Assembly (NCBI RefSeq): GCF_050122995.1
Contig: NZ_JBNLIA010000005.1
Coordinates: forward strand, 62,001-126,000
From: Haloparvum alkalitolerans
GTDB lineage: Archaea; Halobacteriota; Halobacteria; Halobacteriales; Haloferacaceae
Direction: 5' to 3'
DNA length: 64,000 nucleotides
The notes beneath the pieces were generated by a model, which did no database searches, was not told where the DNA came from, and was given only the letters and a program-made list of their open reading frames with translations. Shown in pieces: positions 33,646 to 42,652 of the stretch. The position numbers and the translations under genes were made by a program. Position 1 is the first letter of the stretch; each line of letters opens with the position of its first letter.

Positions 33646-33927
33646 TCAGTCCACGGTCACGTAAACGAGGAGGGCGATGCCAGCGAACTCGAGGACCTGC
33701 AGGTACATCATCGCCCGGACCGCCGGCCCGGACATCGACGGCGGATCGAGGTAGTAGAACAGCGCCAGCGCGTTCTCGGCGAGGAGGAAGAGCGCGAACA
33801 GGGCCGATCCGAGCGTGTGCTTCGACCGGATCGTGGCGTAGTTCCGCCCCCAGATGCCGACGAGGACGAGCAGGAGCAGTACGTTCGTCGCGGCGGCGAC
33901 CCGAGCCACCTCGAGCGTCAGACTCAT
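33646..33927 (-). CDS. Small three-helix membrane protein
   Basis: 93 residues with helices near 5-27, 40-61 and 70-92. Haloarchaea commonly place such proteins beside a small ArsR-like HTH gene, as here (55 bases downstream of it, same strand). No motif indicates function; a membrane sensor partner or small permease-like role is possible. Confidence 0.75.
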   Translation of the reverse strand: MSLTLEVARVAAATNVLLLLVLVGIWGRNYATIRSKHTLGSALFALFLLAENALALFYYLDPPSMSGPAVRAMMYLQVLEFAGIALLVYVTVD

Positions 33928-33982
33928 CTCACGCCACCGCCGGTTCGTCCGTCCGTCGCCGCGTTCCTGATTCGGCTCATGG

Positions 33983-34258
33983 TCACTCCAGTTGGTCGAT
34001 TATCTCCTCGACGGTCGCCCAGTGCGTCCGGGTGCGGTCGGTGGGCAGGTAGATCGCGCCGTAGTCACGCTCCGTGCTCTCGATCACGCCGTTGTCCTCG
34101 AGCACGTCGAGGTGATGTCTGACGGTCTGGTACGCGAGGTCGAGGTCCTCGGCGAGCCGGTTGGCGTTTCGCGGCCGCTCGTCGAGCGCCCGGAGCAGGC
34201 GGGCACGGTTGGGACCGCCCCTGGTCCCCGCCAACACCTGCCAGAGGACCGCCTCCAT
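33983..34258 (-). CDS. ArsR-like winged-helix regulator
   Basis: 91 residues: GGPNRARLLRALDERPRNANRLAEDLDLAYQTVRHHLDVLEDNGVIEST is a textbook winged helix (about 15-65), followed by YGAIYLPTDRTRTHWATVEEIIDQL. The ATG at 34258 is the family-like start; the frame stays open upstream but encodes arginine-rich shadow. Probably controls the small membrane-protein gene next to it. Confidence 0.85.
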   Translation of the reverse strand: MEAVLWQVLAGTRGGPNRARLLRALDERPRNANRLAEDLDLAYQTVRHHLDVLEDNGVIESTERDYGAIYLPTDRTRTHWATVEEIIDQLE

Positions 34259-34361
34259 CGGAAGTATCCGTCGGGGTGCCGCAACATAAGACCAACGCCG
34301 CGGTTCCCGTCGTGGAGGGCAGGCGCGACGCCATGGAGGGCCGGCGGCCACAGCGGGGTCG

Positions 34362-34856
34362 CTACGGCAGCAGCACGCCGTCGATGACGTGTACGATCCC
34401 GTTCGACGCCTCGATGTCGGTGGCCACTATCTCGGCCCGACCGCCGTCGAGCGTCGTCCCGTCGACCGTGATTCGGGCGCCGTTCAACGTGGGAACCCCC
34501 GACGATCCGGTGACCGAGGCCGCGTTGCGGCGGCCCGGCGTGACGTGGTAGGTGAGGACGCTCCGGAGGAACTCCTCGTCGACCGCGCCGACGTTGTCGA
34601 CGGTGATCCCGGCGTCGTTGAACGCCTCGTCGGTCGGCGCGAACACGGTGAGCTGGCGGTTGCCGCTCAGGGCGTCGACGAGGCCCGCCTCCTGGACCGC
34701 GGCGACGAGCACGTCGAAGCCGTCGGCCGCCACGGCCACGTCGACTATCGTGTCGTCCTCGCTGGGGGGCCGGGCCGCGGCAGCGCCGACCCCGCCGACC
34801 AGAGCCGCTGTTCCCGCGCCGACGCTCTTCAGTACCGATCGTCTGTGTGCCTTCAT
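34362..34856 (-). CDS. Fasciclin-domain secreted protein
   Basis: 164 residues. N-terminal Tat-like signal (HRRSVLKSVGAGTAALVGG) and a single FAS1 domain: LTVFAPTDEAFNDAG (H1 box), LRSVLTYHV, and the H2 box ATDIEASNGIVHVIDGVLLP. Exported adhesion or matrix protein. ATG at 34856 is preferred; an ATG three codons upstream is also possible. Confidence 0.88.
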   Translation of the reverse strand: MKAHRRSVLKSVGAGTAALVGGVGAAAARPPSEDDTIVDVAVAADGFDVLVAAVQEAGLVDALSGNRQLTVFAPTDEAFNDAGITVDNVGAVDEEFLRSVLTYHVTPGRRNAASVTGSSGVPTLNGARITVDGTTLDGGRAEIVATDIEASNGIVHVIDGVLLP

Positions 34857-34970
34857 GGGATACACCCGGATGGACGGTCCACCGCGGTACTAATCAACGA
34901 TCGCGTGAATGTGGCTCGGATGCGACCCAAAAGAGACCCAAATCTCGGCCGGTCCGCCGAGACCGGTGGA

Positions 34971-36290
34971 TCAGGGCCAGAGCCCACGCGCCTCGTGGGC
35001 CTCCGCGATCCGCGACAGCGCGACGATGTAGGCCGCGTCCCGCCACGTCACGTCCCGCGCCTCGAACTCCTCGCGGACGGCTCGCCAGGCGGCGAGCATC
35101 TCCGTCTCCAGTTCCTCGTTGACGCGCTCGAGCGACCACGCGCGACGGTTGATGTCCTGGAGCCACTCGAAGTAGCTCACCGTAACGCCGCCGGCGTTCG
35201 CGAGGATGTCCGGGATCACCGGAACGTCCCGCTCGGCGAGGATCGCGCTGGCGGCGCTCGTCGTGGGGCCGTTCGCCCCCTCGATGACGATGTCCGCGGC
35301 CACCTCGTCCGCGTTGGCCGCGGTCAGGACGTTCCCGATCGCCGCCGGGATCACCACGTCGACGTCGAGTTCCAGCAGTTCGTCGTTCGTCACCGTCTCC
35401 GGGGCCTCGTGGGTCAGCACCGCCTCCGGCTCCTCGTGGTGGGAGGGGATCGCGTGCGTGTCCAGCCCGTTCGGGTCGTAGACCCCGCCGTTGACGTCGC
35501 TGACGGCGACCACGTTCGCGCCCCAGTCGTCGAGCAGCTTCGCGGCGTTCGAGCCGACGCTCCCGAACCCCTGTACGGCGACCGAGGTCTCCCTGATCTC
35601 CTTGTCGTAGTACTCGATCGCCTCGCGGGCGATGATGGCGACGCTCCGGCCCGGCGCCGCGTCGCGGCCCTCACTGCCGCCGACGACCGGCGGCTTCCCG
35701 GTGACCACGCCCGGGACCGTCTCGCCCTCCTGCATCGAGTAGGCGTCCATCAGCCAGGCCATCGTCTGCGGGTCCGTCCCCATGTCGGGCGCGGGGATGT
35801 CCGTCGTCGGCCCGATGACCGACCGGATCTCGTCCGTGAACCGACGCGTCAGCCGCTCGGTCTCCTCCGTGGACAGGTCCTTCGGGTTCACCGCGATGCC
35901 GCCCTTCGCGCCGCCGAACGGGATGTCCATCACGGCGCACTTCCAGGTCATCCACATCGAGAGGCCGACACACTCCTCGCGCGTCACGTCCGGGTGATAT
36001 CGGAGGCCGCCCTTGAACGGGCCGCGGACGCTGTCGTGCTGGGCGCGATAGCCGGTGTACACCTCCACGTCGCCGTTCTCGCGCTCGATCGGAACGGTGA
36101 CCTCGTGGACCTTTTTGGGATGCTTGAGCCGCTCGACGACGTTCGGGTCGATGTCGAGGTGGTCGGCCGCGTGCTGGAGCTGTCGCCGCGCCGTCTCCAG
36201 CGCCGACTCCGGTTCGGTCGGCTCCTCCGGCGCCTCGTCGTCCCGCTCCGCGCGCGTCGTCGCGGACGTCGATGTCGGAGGCATCGTCAT
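34971..36290 (-). CDS. gdh: Glutamate dehydrogenase
   Basis: 439 residues. Substrate lysines in PFKGGLRYHP and FGGAKGGI, catalytic aspartate region of PAPDMGT, Rossmann GFGSVGSNAAK and C-terminal NAGGVTVSYFEWLQD are all conserved; hexameric enzyme linking 2-oxoglutarate, ammonia and glutamate. An extra acidic N-terminal segment of ~40 residues precedes the core. The ATG at 36290 overlaps the stop of the rubrerythrin-like ORF (ATGA), fixing the start. Confidence 0.95.
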   Translation of the reverse strand: MTMPPTSTSATTRAERDDEAPEEPTEPESALETARRQLQHAADHLDIDPNVVERLKHPKKVHEVTVPIERENGDVEVYTGYRAQHDSVRGPFKGGLRYHPDVTREECVGLSMWMTWKCAVMDIPFGGAKGGIAVNPKDLSTEETERLTRRFTDEIRSVIGPTTDIPAPDMGTDPQTMAWLMDAYSMQEGETVPGVVTGKPPVVGGSEGRDAAPGRSVAIIAREAIEYYDKEIRETSVAVQGFGSVGSNAAKLLDDWGANVVAVSDVNGGVYDPNGLDTHAIPSHHEEPEAVLTHEAPETVTNDELLELDVDVVIPAAIGNVLTAANADEVAADIVIEGANGPTTSAASAILAERDVPVIPDILANAGGVTVSYFEWLQDINRRAWSLERVNEELETEMLAAWRAVREEFEARDVTWRDAAYIVALSRIAEAHEARGLWP

Positions 36291-36430
36291 TCGATCGGCG
36301 TCCGTCGGTTCCGCATCTCGCCGGCGCAGTCCGGGCACCGGTCGGGGGCGTTCTCGGCGAGCACCACGTTCCCGCACGCGAAGCACTCGTAGGGCGATAC
36401 CTCGGCCGAGTTCTGGTCGACGTCTCTCAT
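36287..36430 (-). CDS. Rubrerythrin-like zinc-ribbon protein
   Basis: 47 residues, too short for routine calling. SPYECFACGNVVLAENAPD and RCPDCAGEMRNRRTP carry two C-x2-C knuckles as in the rubredoxin-like domain of rubrerythrin, a common haloarchaeal mini-protein. Its TGA overlaps the gdh ATG, so it is translationally coupled to glutamate dehydrogenase. Metal (zinc or iron) and role unknown. Confidence 0.85.
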   Translation of the reverse strand: MRDVDQNSAEVSPYECFACGNVVLAENAPDRCPDCAGEMRNRRTPIE

Positions 36431-36547
36431 GGGTGGTCGAGCGCCCCGGCCGTCCGGCGCGGGGGACTCTACAAGGCCATAATGAGGATATAAGGGAATA
36501 TCCAGTAGTTGATTATCGAACCACTGTGGAGAGTGGGGGTTTACAGT

Positions 36548-39421
36548 TCAACCTGACGGGGGAGTCGCGACCGGGGTGTGGTCCTCGATCAGCGCCGCGA
36601 ACAGCTTCCGCTGGGCGGTCCGGATGTGCTGGTAGAACGCCTGCGGGGAGATCCCCAGCGAGTCCGCGACGGTCTCCCCGGTCGCCTGTCGCGGCGACTC
36701 GAAGAAGCCGCTGTAGTACGCCGTCTCGAGGACCTCGAGCTGTCTGTCGGTCATGCGGTCGAGCACCGACGCGTAGAACCCGTGCTCGGAGGCCTGCTCG
36801 CGCGTCTGCTTGGACGTGAGGTCGGCGTCCGCGAACCGGTCGCTGACGAACCGCGTGACGTTCCGCACCTCGACGCCGTCCGGCACGTCGACGGCCAGCG
36901 TCGCCGCCCCGTCCGGCGTGGCCGTCGCGCTCTGTAGAACGGCGCCGTGGTCCGCCAGTTCCGCCGCGAGGAACGGCTCGGAGAGCCGAAGGCGCACCAC
37001 GCCGCCGGCGTCGCCGCCCCGGATCGGCCGCGCGTCCTCGACGACGGTGAGCCGGCGCGTCGCGTCGACGACGGCGTCGAGCGGCGCGTCCTCGACGGTG
37101 ACGAACACGTCGTTGCCGCCGGCCGTCTGTCGAACGCCCCCCTCGTAGGTGAGCGCGCAGTCGGCGGCGTCGGCCAGCCGAGCGAGCACGAACGACGGGT
37201 CCGCGACCGCGTACTCGACCCGCGTCAGCGACGTGGTGAGGAGCGCGCGCTTGCGCTCGCTGGCGCTGATCGCGGCGGCGATAGTCTCGCCCAGCTCCGC
37301 GAGCACGGCCCGAACGGTCCCGTCGAAGGCGTCGGGCGTCTCCGCGTACACCGTCAACACGCCGTACGAGAGGTCGTTGTACACGAGCGGGACGCTCACC
37401 ACGGAGAGCAGGTCACGCGAGATCGCGTCCTTGCGCCACGAGGCCGCACGGAGGTTGGCCGCGACGTTCGCGACGTGGGTCACCTCGCCCGTCGCCGCGG
37501 TCCGGCCCGCGGGGTCCACGCCGTCTGCGGAGACGGGGATCGACCGCGCGTCGAGGTACCCCTGGTCGGTCCCCGCCCGCGTCTGCGGCGTCACCGTCTC
37601 CCCCGCGTCGTCGAGGGTGCCGATCCACGCGAACCGGAAGCGCCCGTCGGCGGTGAGTCGGTCGCAGACGGTGTGGTCGATCTCCTCGCGGGTCTCCGAG
37701 CGGACGATCGCCTGATCGATCTCGCGGATGGTCTCGTTGATGCGGTTGAGCGCGGTGAGCTGGTCGTTCCGACGCTGGAGCTCCCGGTCCTGTTCGCGAA
37801 GCTTCGACTCCCGGTCGACGCGGTCGAGCGCCGCCTCGGCGGTCGCCGCCAGCAGGTCCGCGAGCTCCCGAGTGACGTCGTCGAAGGCGCCGACGTCGGT
37901 CGAGCCGGCGACGAACACGCCGTGGTCCCCGAGCGGGATGTACGCCGCGCTCCGGAGGTCGGTCGCGGGGTTCGTGAGGCGGTCCGAATCGTGGACGTCC
38001 GCGAAGAACAGGGGCTCGTCCTCGACGAAGCTGTGGCTGGTGAGGTCGCTGCCGTCGGCGTGAACGGCGGGCAGCGGTCCGTGGACCTCCCGCATCGCCC
38101 GCGAGTGAGCGACCGGCTCGAGGTGGTTGTCGTCGGCGTCGAAGCGGTAGACGGCGCTGGCGTCGAGGTCGAGGACGGCCGCGGTGTCGTCGACGACGTG
38201 GTGGGCGATCTCCTGATGGGTCTCGGCGTACAGGAACTCTCGGGCGGTCTCCTGGAGGGTGGCGAGCGCCTGTTCGCGCTGCTTGCGCTTCGTGATGTCC
38301 CGACAGCTGTACAGCAGCGTCCCGTCCTGGATCGACACCTCGCGGACGTTCACCAGCAGGGTGTGCTCGCGGCCCGCCTTGTCCGTGGCGGTGGTCTCGA
38401 TGTTCTTCAGGACGCCCTCCTCGGCGAGCGCCTCGCGGTCGAAGAGGTCGTCGCCGAGCAGGTCGTCGATCGTGCCCAGGTCGCGGATCTCGTCGGCGGT
38501 GTAGCCGAAGATGAAGTGGACGTTCGGACAGACGTAGGTGTACTCGCCGTCCGCGTCGGTCATGAGCACGGTGTCGGTCATGTTGTTGAGCGTGACCCGG
38601 TGGAGCTCCTCGGACTGCCGGAGCTCACGCTCGAGGTCGACGCGGTCGGTGATCTCGTCGCTGTCGACGATGATCGAGACGAGCTCGCCCTGTCCGTCGG
38701 TGACCGGCCGCACGGAGAGTTCCAGCACGCGGCTACCGGCGACCGCGTCCCGGGGAAGCACGGCGTGACCGGACTCCCCGTCCCGCGCCGCGTCCACGAG
38801 GCGGCGGACGTCCGCCCGCGTCCGGTCGTCGCCCCACCACGGGAGCGTCCAGAACGGCTCCCCGACGACCGCGTCGGCGTCCGCGGCCACCGCCTCGCGG
38901 GCGGCCCGGTTGACGCGCGTGAGCGTGCCCTCGGGGTCGAGCACCCACGTCGCCGACTCGGCGTCGTGGAAGACGGCGTCGAACTGTCGCGCACGCTCGC
39001 GCCGCGTCTCCGACCGGCGAGCCTCCCGGATCGCGGCCTCGGTGCGCCGGAGGGCGTCGTCGACGGCGTCCGACACCGGCTCGGAGACCCGGAGGTAGTC
39101 GGTGACCCCCGCCTCGATGGCCTCGGCGGCGATCGACTCGCTGCCGTCGGCCGTTCCCAGGACGACCGGGAGCGTCGGCATCTCCTCGCGGACGCGACGA
39201 ACGAGGTCGATGCCGGTTCCGTTCGGGAGGGTGTAGTCGGCGACGACGCAGTCGGCGCGCTCGCGGGAGAGCGTCTCGCGGGCCGCCGCCGCGGTCGAGA
39301 CGCGGCGGACGGTCGCGCCGGATTCCTGGTGGAGCGCGTCGGCGTAGGCGGCGAGCCACGGTTCGTCGCCGACGACGACGACCGCGGACGTGTCGAGGAG
39401 GCTACTGGCGGTGGGACTCAT
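36548..39421 (-). CDS. Multidomain receiver/PAS/GAF/HTH_10 regulator (Bat type)
   Basis: 957 residues. N-terminal receiver-like domain with an aspartate at D62 (VVADYTLPNGTGIDLV), two PAS domains (DAVFHDAESATWVLDPEG; TLNNMTDTVLMTDADGEYTYVCPNVH), two GAF domains, a Bat-associated region and a C-terminal HTH_10 (LTDRQLEVLETAYYSGFFESPRQ...ADSLGISPQAFYQHIRTAQRKL). One-component regulator combining phospho- or ligand sensing with DNA binding. Divergent from the kinase gene at 39674 across 252 bases. Confidence 0.9.
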   Translation of the reverse strand: MSPTASSLLDTSAVVVVGDEPWLAAYADALHQESGATVRRVSTAAAARETLSRERADCVVADYTLPNGTGIDLVRRVREEMPTLPVVLGTADGSESIAAEAIEAGVTDYLRVSEPVSDAVDDALRRTEAAIREARRSETRRERARQFDAVFHDAESATWVLDPEGTLTRVNRAAREAVAADADAVVGEPFWTLPWWGDDRTRADVRRLVDAARDGESGHAVLPRDAVAGSRVLELSVRPVTDGQGELVSIIVDSDEITDRVDLERELRQSEELHRVTLNNMTDTVLMTDADGEYTYVCPNVHFIFGYTADEIRDLGTIDDLLGDDLFDREALAEEGVLKNIETTATDKAGREHTLLVNVREVSIQDGTLLYSCRDITKRKQREQALATLQETAREFLYAETHQEIAHHVVDDTAAVLDLDASAVYRFDADDNHLEPVAHSRAMREVHGPLPAVHADGSDLTSHSFVEDEPLFFADVHDSDRLTNPATDLRSAAYIPLGDHGVFVAGSTDVGAFDDVTRELADLLAATAEAALDRVDRESKLREQDRELQRRNDQLTALNRINETIREIDQAIVRSETREEIDHTVCDRLTADGRFRFAWIGTLDDAGETVTPQTRAGTDQGYLDARSIPVSADGVDPAGRTAATGEVTHVANVAANLRAASWRKDAISRDLLSVVSVPLVYNDLSYGVLTVYAETPDAFDGTVRAVLAELGETIAAAISASERKRALLTTSLTRVEYAVADPSFVLARLADAADCALTYEGGVRQTAGGNDVFVTVEDAPLDAVVDATRRLTVVEDARPIRGGDAGGVVRLRLSEPFLAAELADHGAVLQSATATPDGAATLAVDVPDGVEVRNVTRFVSDRFADADLTSKQTREQASEHGFYASVLDRMTDRQLEVLETAYYSGFFESPRQATGETVADSLGISPQAFYQHIRTAQRKLFAALIEDHTPVATPPSG

Positions 39422-39673
39422 GTGTGGAACGGGAGTGGGAACGGTCGAGCACGAAACCCGCGGGTCGGTGCGGGGGTCTGATGCCGACAGCTACTCGTGC
39501 GACGACCAAAACGCTGCTGTTTACTTATCAACTGGGAGTGTATTCCCGGTTTCAGGGACAACAACCACCGTGGCCGCGACGGCCGGGCGACGGGACCGCG
39601 ACGCGACCGCCGCGGCGAGCCGCGTTCGGGGCGACCAGTAAGACAATTACCACGGCGGCCCCGAGACGGACCC

Positions 39674-41887
39674 ATGACCGGTGACGCCGAAGCCAACCCG
39701 GACTCGTCATTGCCCGCGGAGCTGGAGGACGTCGACATCCTCCACGTCGACGACGAGCCGGACTTCGCCGACCTCGTCGCCACGTTCCTGGAGCGCGAAC
39801 ACGGCGCGTTCACCGTCCACACCGAGACGGACCCGCGGGACGCCCTCGACCGGCTCGACGACGAGGACTGCGCCGTCGACTGCGTCGTGAGCGATTACGA
39901 CATGCCGGCGCTGGACGGCCTGGACCTCCTCGAGCGCGTCCGCGACCGCCGTCCCGGGCTCCCGTTCGTTCTCTTCACCGGGAAGGGGAGCGAGGAGATC
40001 GCCAGCGAGGCCATCTCGGCCGGCGTTACCGACTACCTCCAGAAGGCCGGCGGCACGGAGCAGTACCGGGTCCTCGCCAATCGGGTGCGGAACGCGGTCG
40101 CGGGGTACCGGGCCGAGCGGGACGCGAACCGCGGCCTCGAGGCCATCGAGACGGCGCGGGACGGTATCGCTATTCTCGACGGGACAGGACACATCGAGTA
40201 CGCGAACGACGCCTGTGGCGAGATCCTCGGCTACGACCGCGAGGAGCTCGTCGGGCTCCACTGGGAGACGTTCTACCGCGACGAGGACGTGCCGTTCGTC
40301 TACGACGTGCTCCTCCCGAAAGCGCGCGACGGACGGTGGCGCGGGACCACCTCGTTCGTGCGGAAGGACGGGACGGAGATCGACGTCGATCACGCGCTCT
40401 CGTACAGCGACGACGGCTCGCTCATCTGTACGCTCAGTCCGCGGGCGATGGCCGACACGGGCACACCGCCGGCGATGGACGACGCGGACGCACAAACGCC
40501 GTCGGCCGACGCGGGCGCGTCGACGCCGTCGGCGAAGGAGCGGGCGATGAACGAGGCGCCGATCGGGATCGTCCTGACGGATCCCCTCGAGACGGACGAG
40601 CCGATCGTCTACGCGAACGACGCGTTCACGACGCTCACCGGCTACGAGACGCACGCGGTCGTCGGGCGGGACCGCGGGATCCTCTGGGGAGAGAACACCG
40701 CCGCCGGGGCGCTCGCGGAGCTTCGCACCGCGATCGACGACCGCGAACCGGCGACCGTCGAACTGCGAAGCTACCGGAAAGACGGCGAGGAGTTCTGGAA
40801 CCGCGTCCGCGTCGCCCCGCTGTTCGACGACGAGGGCGACCTGGACTTCTTCGTCGAGTTCCACGAGGACGTGACGGAGCGCAAACGTGACGAGGAGCGG
40901 CTGCAGTCCCACACCGCGCGGCTCGAAGCCCTCTTCGAGCACTCGCCGGACATGATCGCGGTCCACGACATCGACGGCGTCATCCGGGACGTCAACCAGC
41001 GACTGTGCGCCGAGCTCGGGTACGCCGAGAGCGAACTCGTCGGGCGAACCGTCTGGGACATCGACCCGACGGCCGACCGCGACCGCGCGACCTCGTTCTG
41101 GGAGACCCTCCCGCCGAACACCTCGCATCGGTTCGAGGGAAAGCTCGAACGCGAGGACGGGTCGACGTTCCCCATCGAGGTCCACCTCATCCGCCTGAAT
41201 CTGGACGGCGAGGACCGGTTCGTGGCGATGGACCGGGACATCAGCCGGCAGAAGCGTCGCGAGCGCGAACTCATGCAACAGAACGAACGGCTCGACCGGT
41301 TCACCAGCGTCGTGAGCCACGACCTTCGGAACCCGCTGCAGGTCGCGGAGGGGCGCCTCGAACTGCTGCGGGAGGACTGCGAAAGCGAGCACATCGACGG
41401 GATCGGCGACGCGCTGGACCGCATGGACGCGCTGATCGAGGACCTGCTGGCGCTCGCACAGACCGGCGAAGCGGCGATGGACGTCGAGCCGGTCCGGCTG
41501 GCCGACGTCGTGCGGTCGTGTTGGGAGACGCTTCCGGCGACGACCGCGACGCTGACGGTCGAGACCGACCGGACCGTCGAGGCCGACCGCGACCAGCTCC
41601 GCCAGCTCGCGTCGAACCTGCTCCGGAACGCGGTCAAACACGGCGGGGCGGACGTCACCATAACGGTGGGTGACACGCCGGACGGGTTCTACGTGGCCGA
41701 CGACGGGGTCGGGCTCTCGGAGTCCGAGCTCGAGGACGTGTTCGAGTCGGGGTACACGACCGCCGACGACGGGACGGGCTTCGGGCTCAGCATCGTCGAC
41801 GAGGTCGCCGACCGCCACGGCTGGGCGGTCTCGGCGACGAACGGGGCCGACGGCGGCGCCCGCTTCGACGTGACGACCGACCGCTGA
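39674..41887 (+). CDS. Receiver-PAS-histidine kinase hybrid
   Basis: 737 residues. Receiver 20-130 (acid pocket D26/D27, phospho-acceptor D74 in VVSDYDMPALDGL, K in FTGKGSEE), then three PAS domains, the middle one with PAC (EEFWNRVRVAPLFDDEGDL), HisKA H549 (SHDLRNPLQ) and a HATPase (NLLRNAVKHGG, DDGVGLS). Start at 39674 begins the acidic N-terminus right before the receiver. No membrane helices: cytosolic. It may signal to the divergent Bat-type regulator. Confidence 0.9.
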   Translation: MTGDAEANPDSSLPAELEDVDILHVDDEPDFADLVATFLEREHGAFTVHTETDPRDALDRLDDEDCAVDCVVSDYDMPALDGLDLLERVRDRRPGLPFVLFTGKGSEEIASEAISAGVTDYLQKAGGTEQYRVLANRVRNAVAGYRAERDANRGLEAIETARDGIAILDGTGHIEYANDACGEILGYDREELVGLHWETFYRDEDVPFVYDVLLPKARDGRWRGTTSFVRKDGTEIDVDHALSYSDDGSLICTLSPRAMADTGTPPAMDDADAQTPSADAGASTPSAKERAMNEAPIGIVLTDPLETDEPIVYANDAFTTLTGYETHAVVGRDRGILWGENTAAGALAELRTAIDDREPATVELRSYRKDGEEFWNRVRVAPLFDDEGDLDFFVEFHEDVTERKRDEERLQSHTARLEALFEHSPDMIAVHDIDGVIRDVNQRLCAELGYAESELVGRTVWDIDPTADRDRATSFWETLPPNTSHRFEGKLEREDGSTFPIEVHLIRLNLDGEDRFVAMDRDISRQKRRERELMQQNERLDRFTSVVSHDLRNPLQVAEGRLELLREDCESEHIDGIGDALDRMDALIEDLLALAQTGEAAMDVEPVRLADVVRSCWETLPATTATLTVETDRTVEADRDQLRQLASNLLRNAVKHGGADVTITVGDTPDGFYVADDGVGLSESELEDVFESGYTTADDGTGFGLSIVDEVADRHGWAVSATNGADGGARFDVTTDR

Positions 41888-42652
41888 CCGGTCCCGAGAG
41901 GCCGGGCCGGCGTTCGCGTTTTCGACCGCGACCGACTCCCGCGTTCGCCGAGACCCTCGCGGAGCGAACCGGGGGGCGGGAGCGACAGGGAGTCGAGCGG
42001 CACGCGTCGATAGCCCCACGCGCGACCGCGACCGTCCTCGGCGCGGAGCCGGCGATCCGGATCGGCGGTGGTTCGCATAACGATAACGATTACCGAATAA
42101 ACTAGATATTGATAAGTTTGTGGATGAACCGGACTGGGCGACATCGAAGAACCCAGTTGTGAGAAAACTGGATGATCCGACATTGGACTCCGAATATCCC
42201 TCTTTTTGTGGTTATGAAGGAACTATACGACCATATTCGTCGGTCTTTTCTACAATATTCCAGATCTCCCAGCGATTTCTATTCAGTTCCCGCGAGTGAC
42301 TGCCGACCGCGATCGGGGGTCCAATGGAAATCAAAAAGACACGGACATCGGCGGGTTTGTCTCGGTCGATCCGGTCGGTACGTCCGAATCGTCGCGATGT
42401 CACGGACCGAGATCGGGTTGCGTGTGACGAAATCCCGAGTCGCAGATAATCATAAGAAATTCGAGTTATCGGTTAAAAGGTCAAAATCAGTATAGTAATC
42501 CTAGCGCTTAGACCCGAGCGACCGGGCTCGGAATCGCGGAGCGAGAACGGAGCGGTCGGAGGGTCTCGTCGGGGAGCGCCACGTACGGGACGGGGGGTCG
42601 GTGCGGTCGCGAGCGGGCGGTGCGGTCGTGAACGGGCGATGCGGTCGAGAGA
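41888..42652. other. Intergenic region with AT-rich core
   Basis: About 765 bases between the kinase gene and the convergent ABC ATPase. 42070-42500 is AT-rich; open frames there give basic, non-haloarchaeal-looking peptides. CATAACGATAACGATTACCG (about 42077-42096) contains a tandem CGATTA/CGATAA-like repeat. I see no supported gene. Confidence 0.5.

Noticed and set aside
36947..39481. Plus-strand frame of over 800 codons opposite the Bat-type regulator
   Set aside because: No domain pattern; antisense to a protein with recognisable receiver, PAS, GAF and HTH_10 domains.
39707..42019. Minus-strand frame of 770 codons opposite the receiver-PAS kinase
   Set aside because: Typical GC-driven antisense frame, no motifs, overlaps a confidently assigned kinase.
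42172..42495. 107-codon plus-strand frame in the AT-rich gap
   Set aside because: Strongly basic composition, no motif, no good TATA at -27; more likely non-coding.
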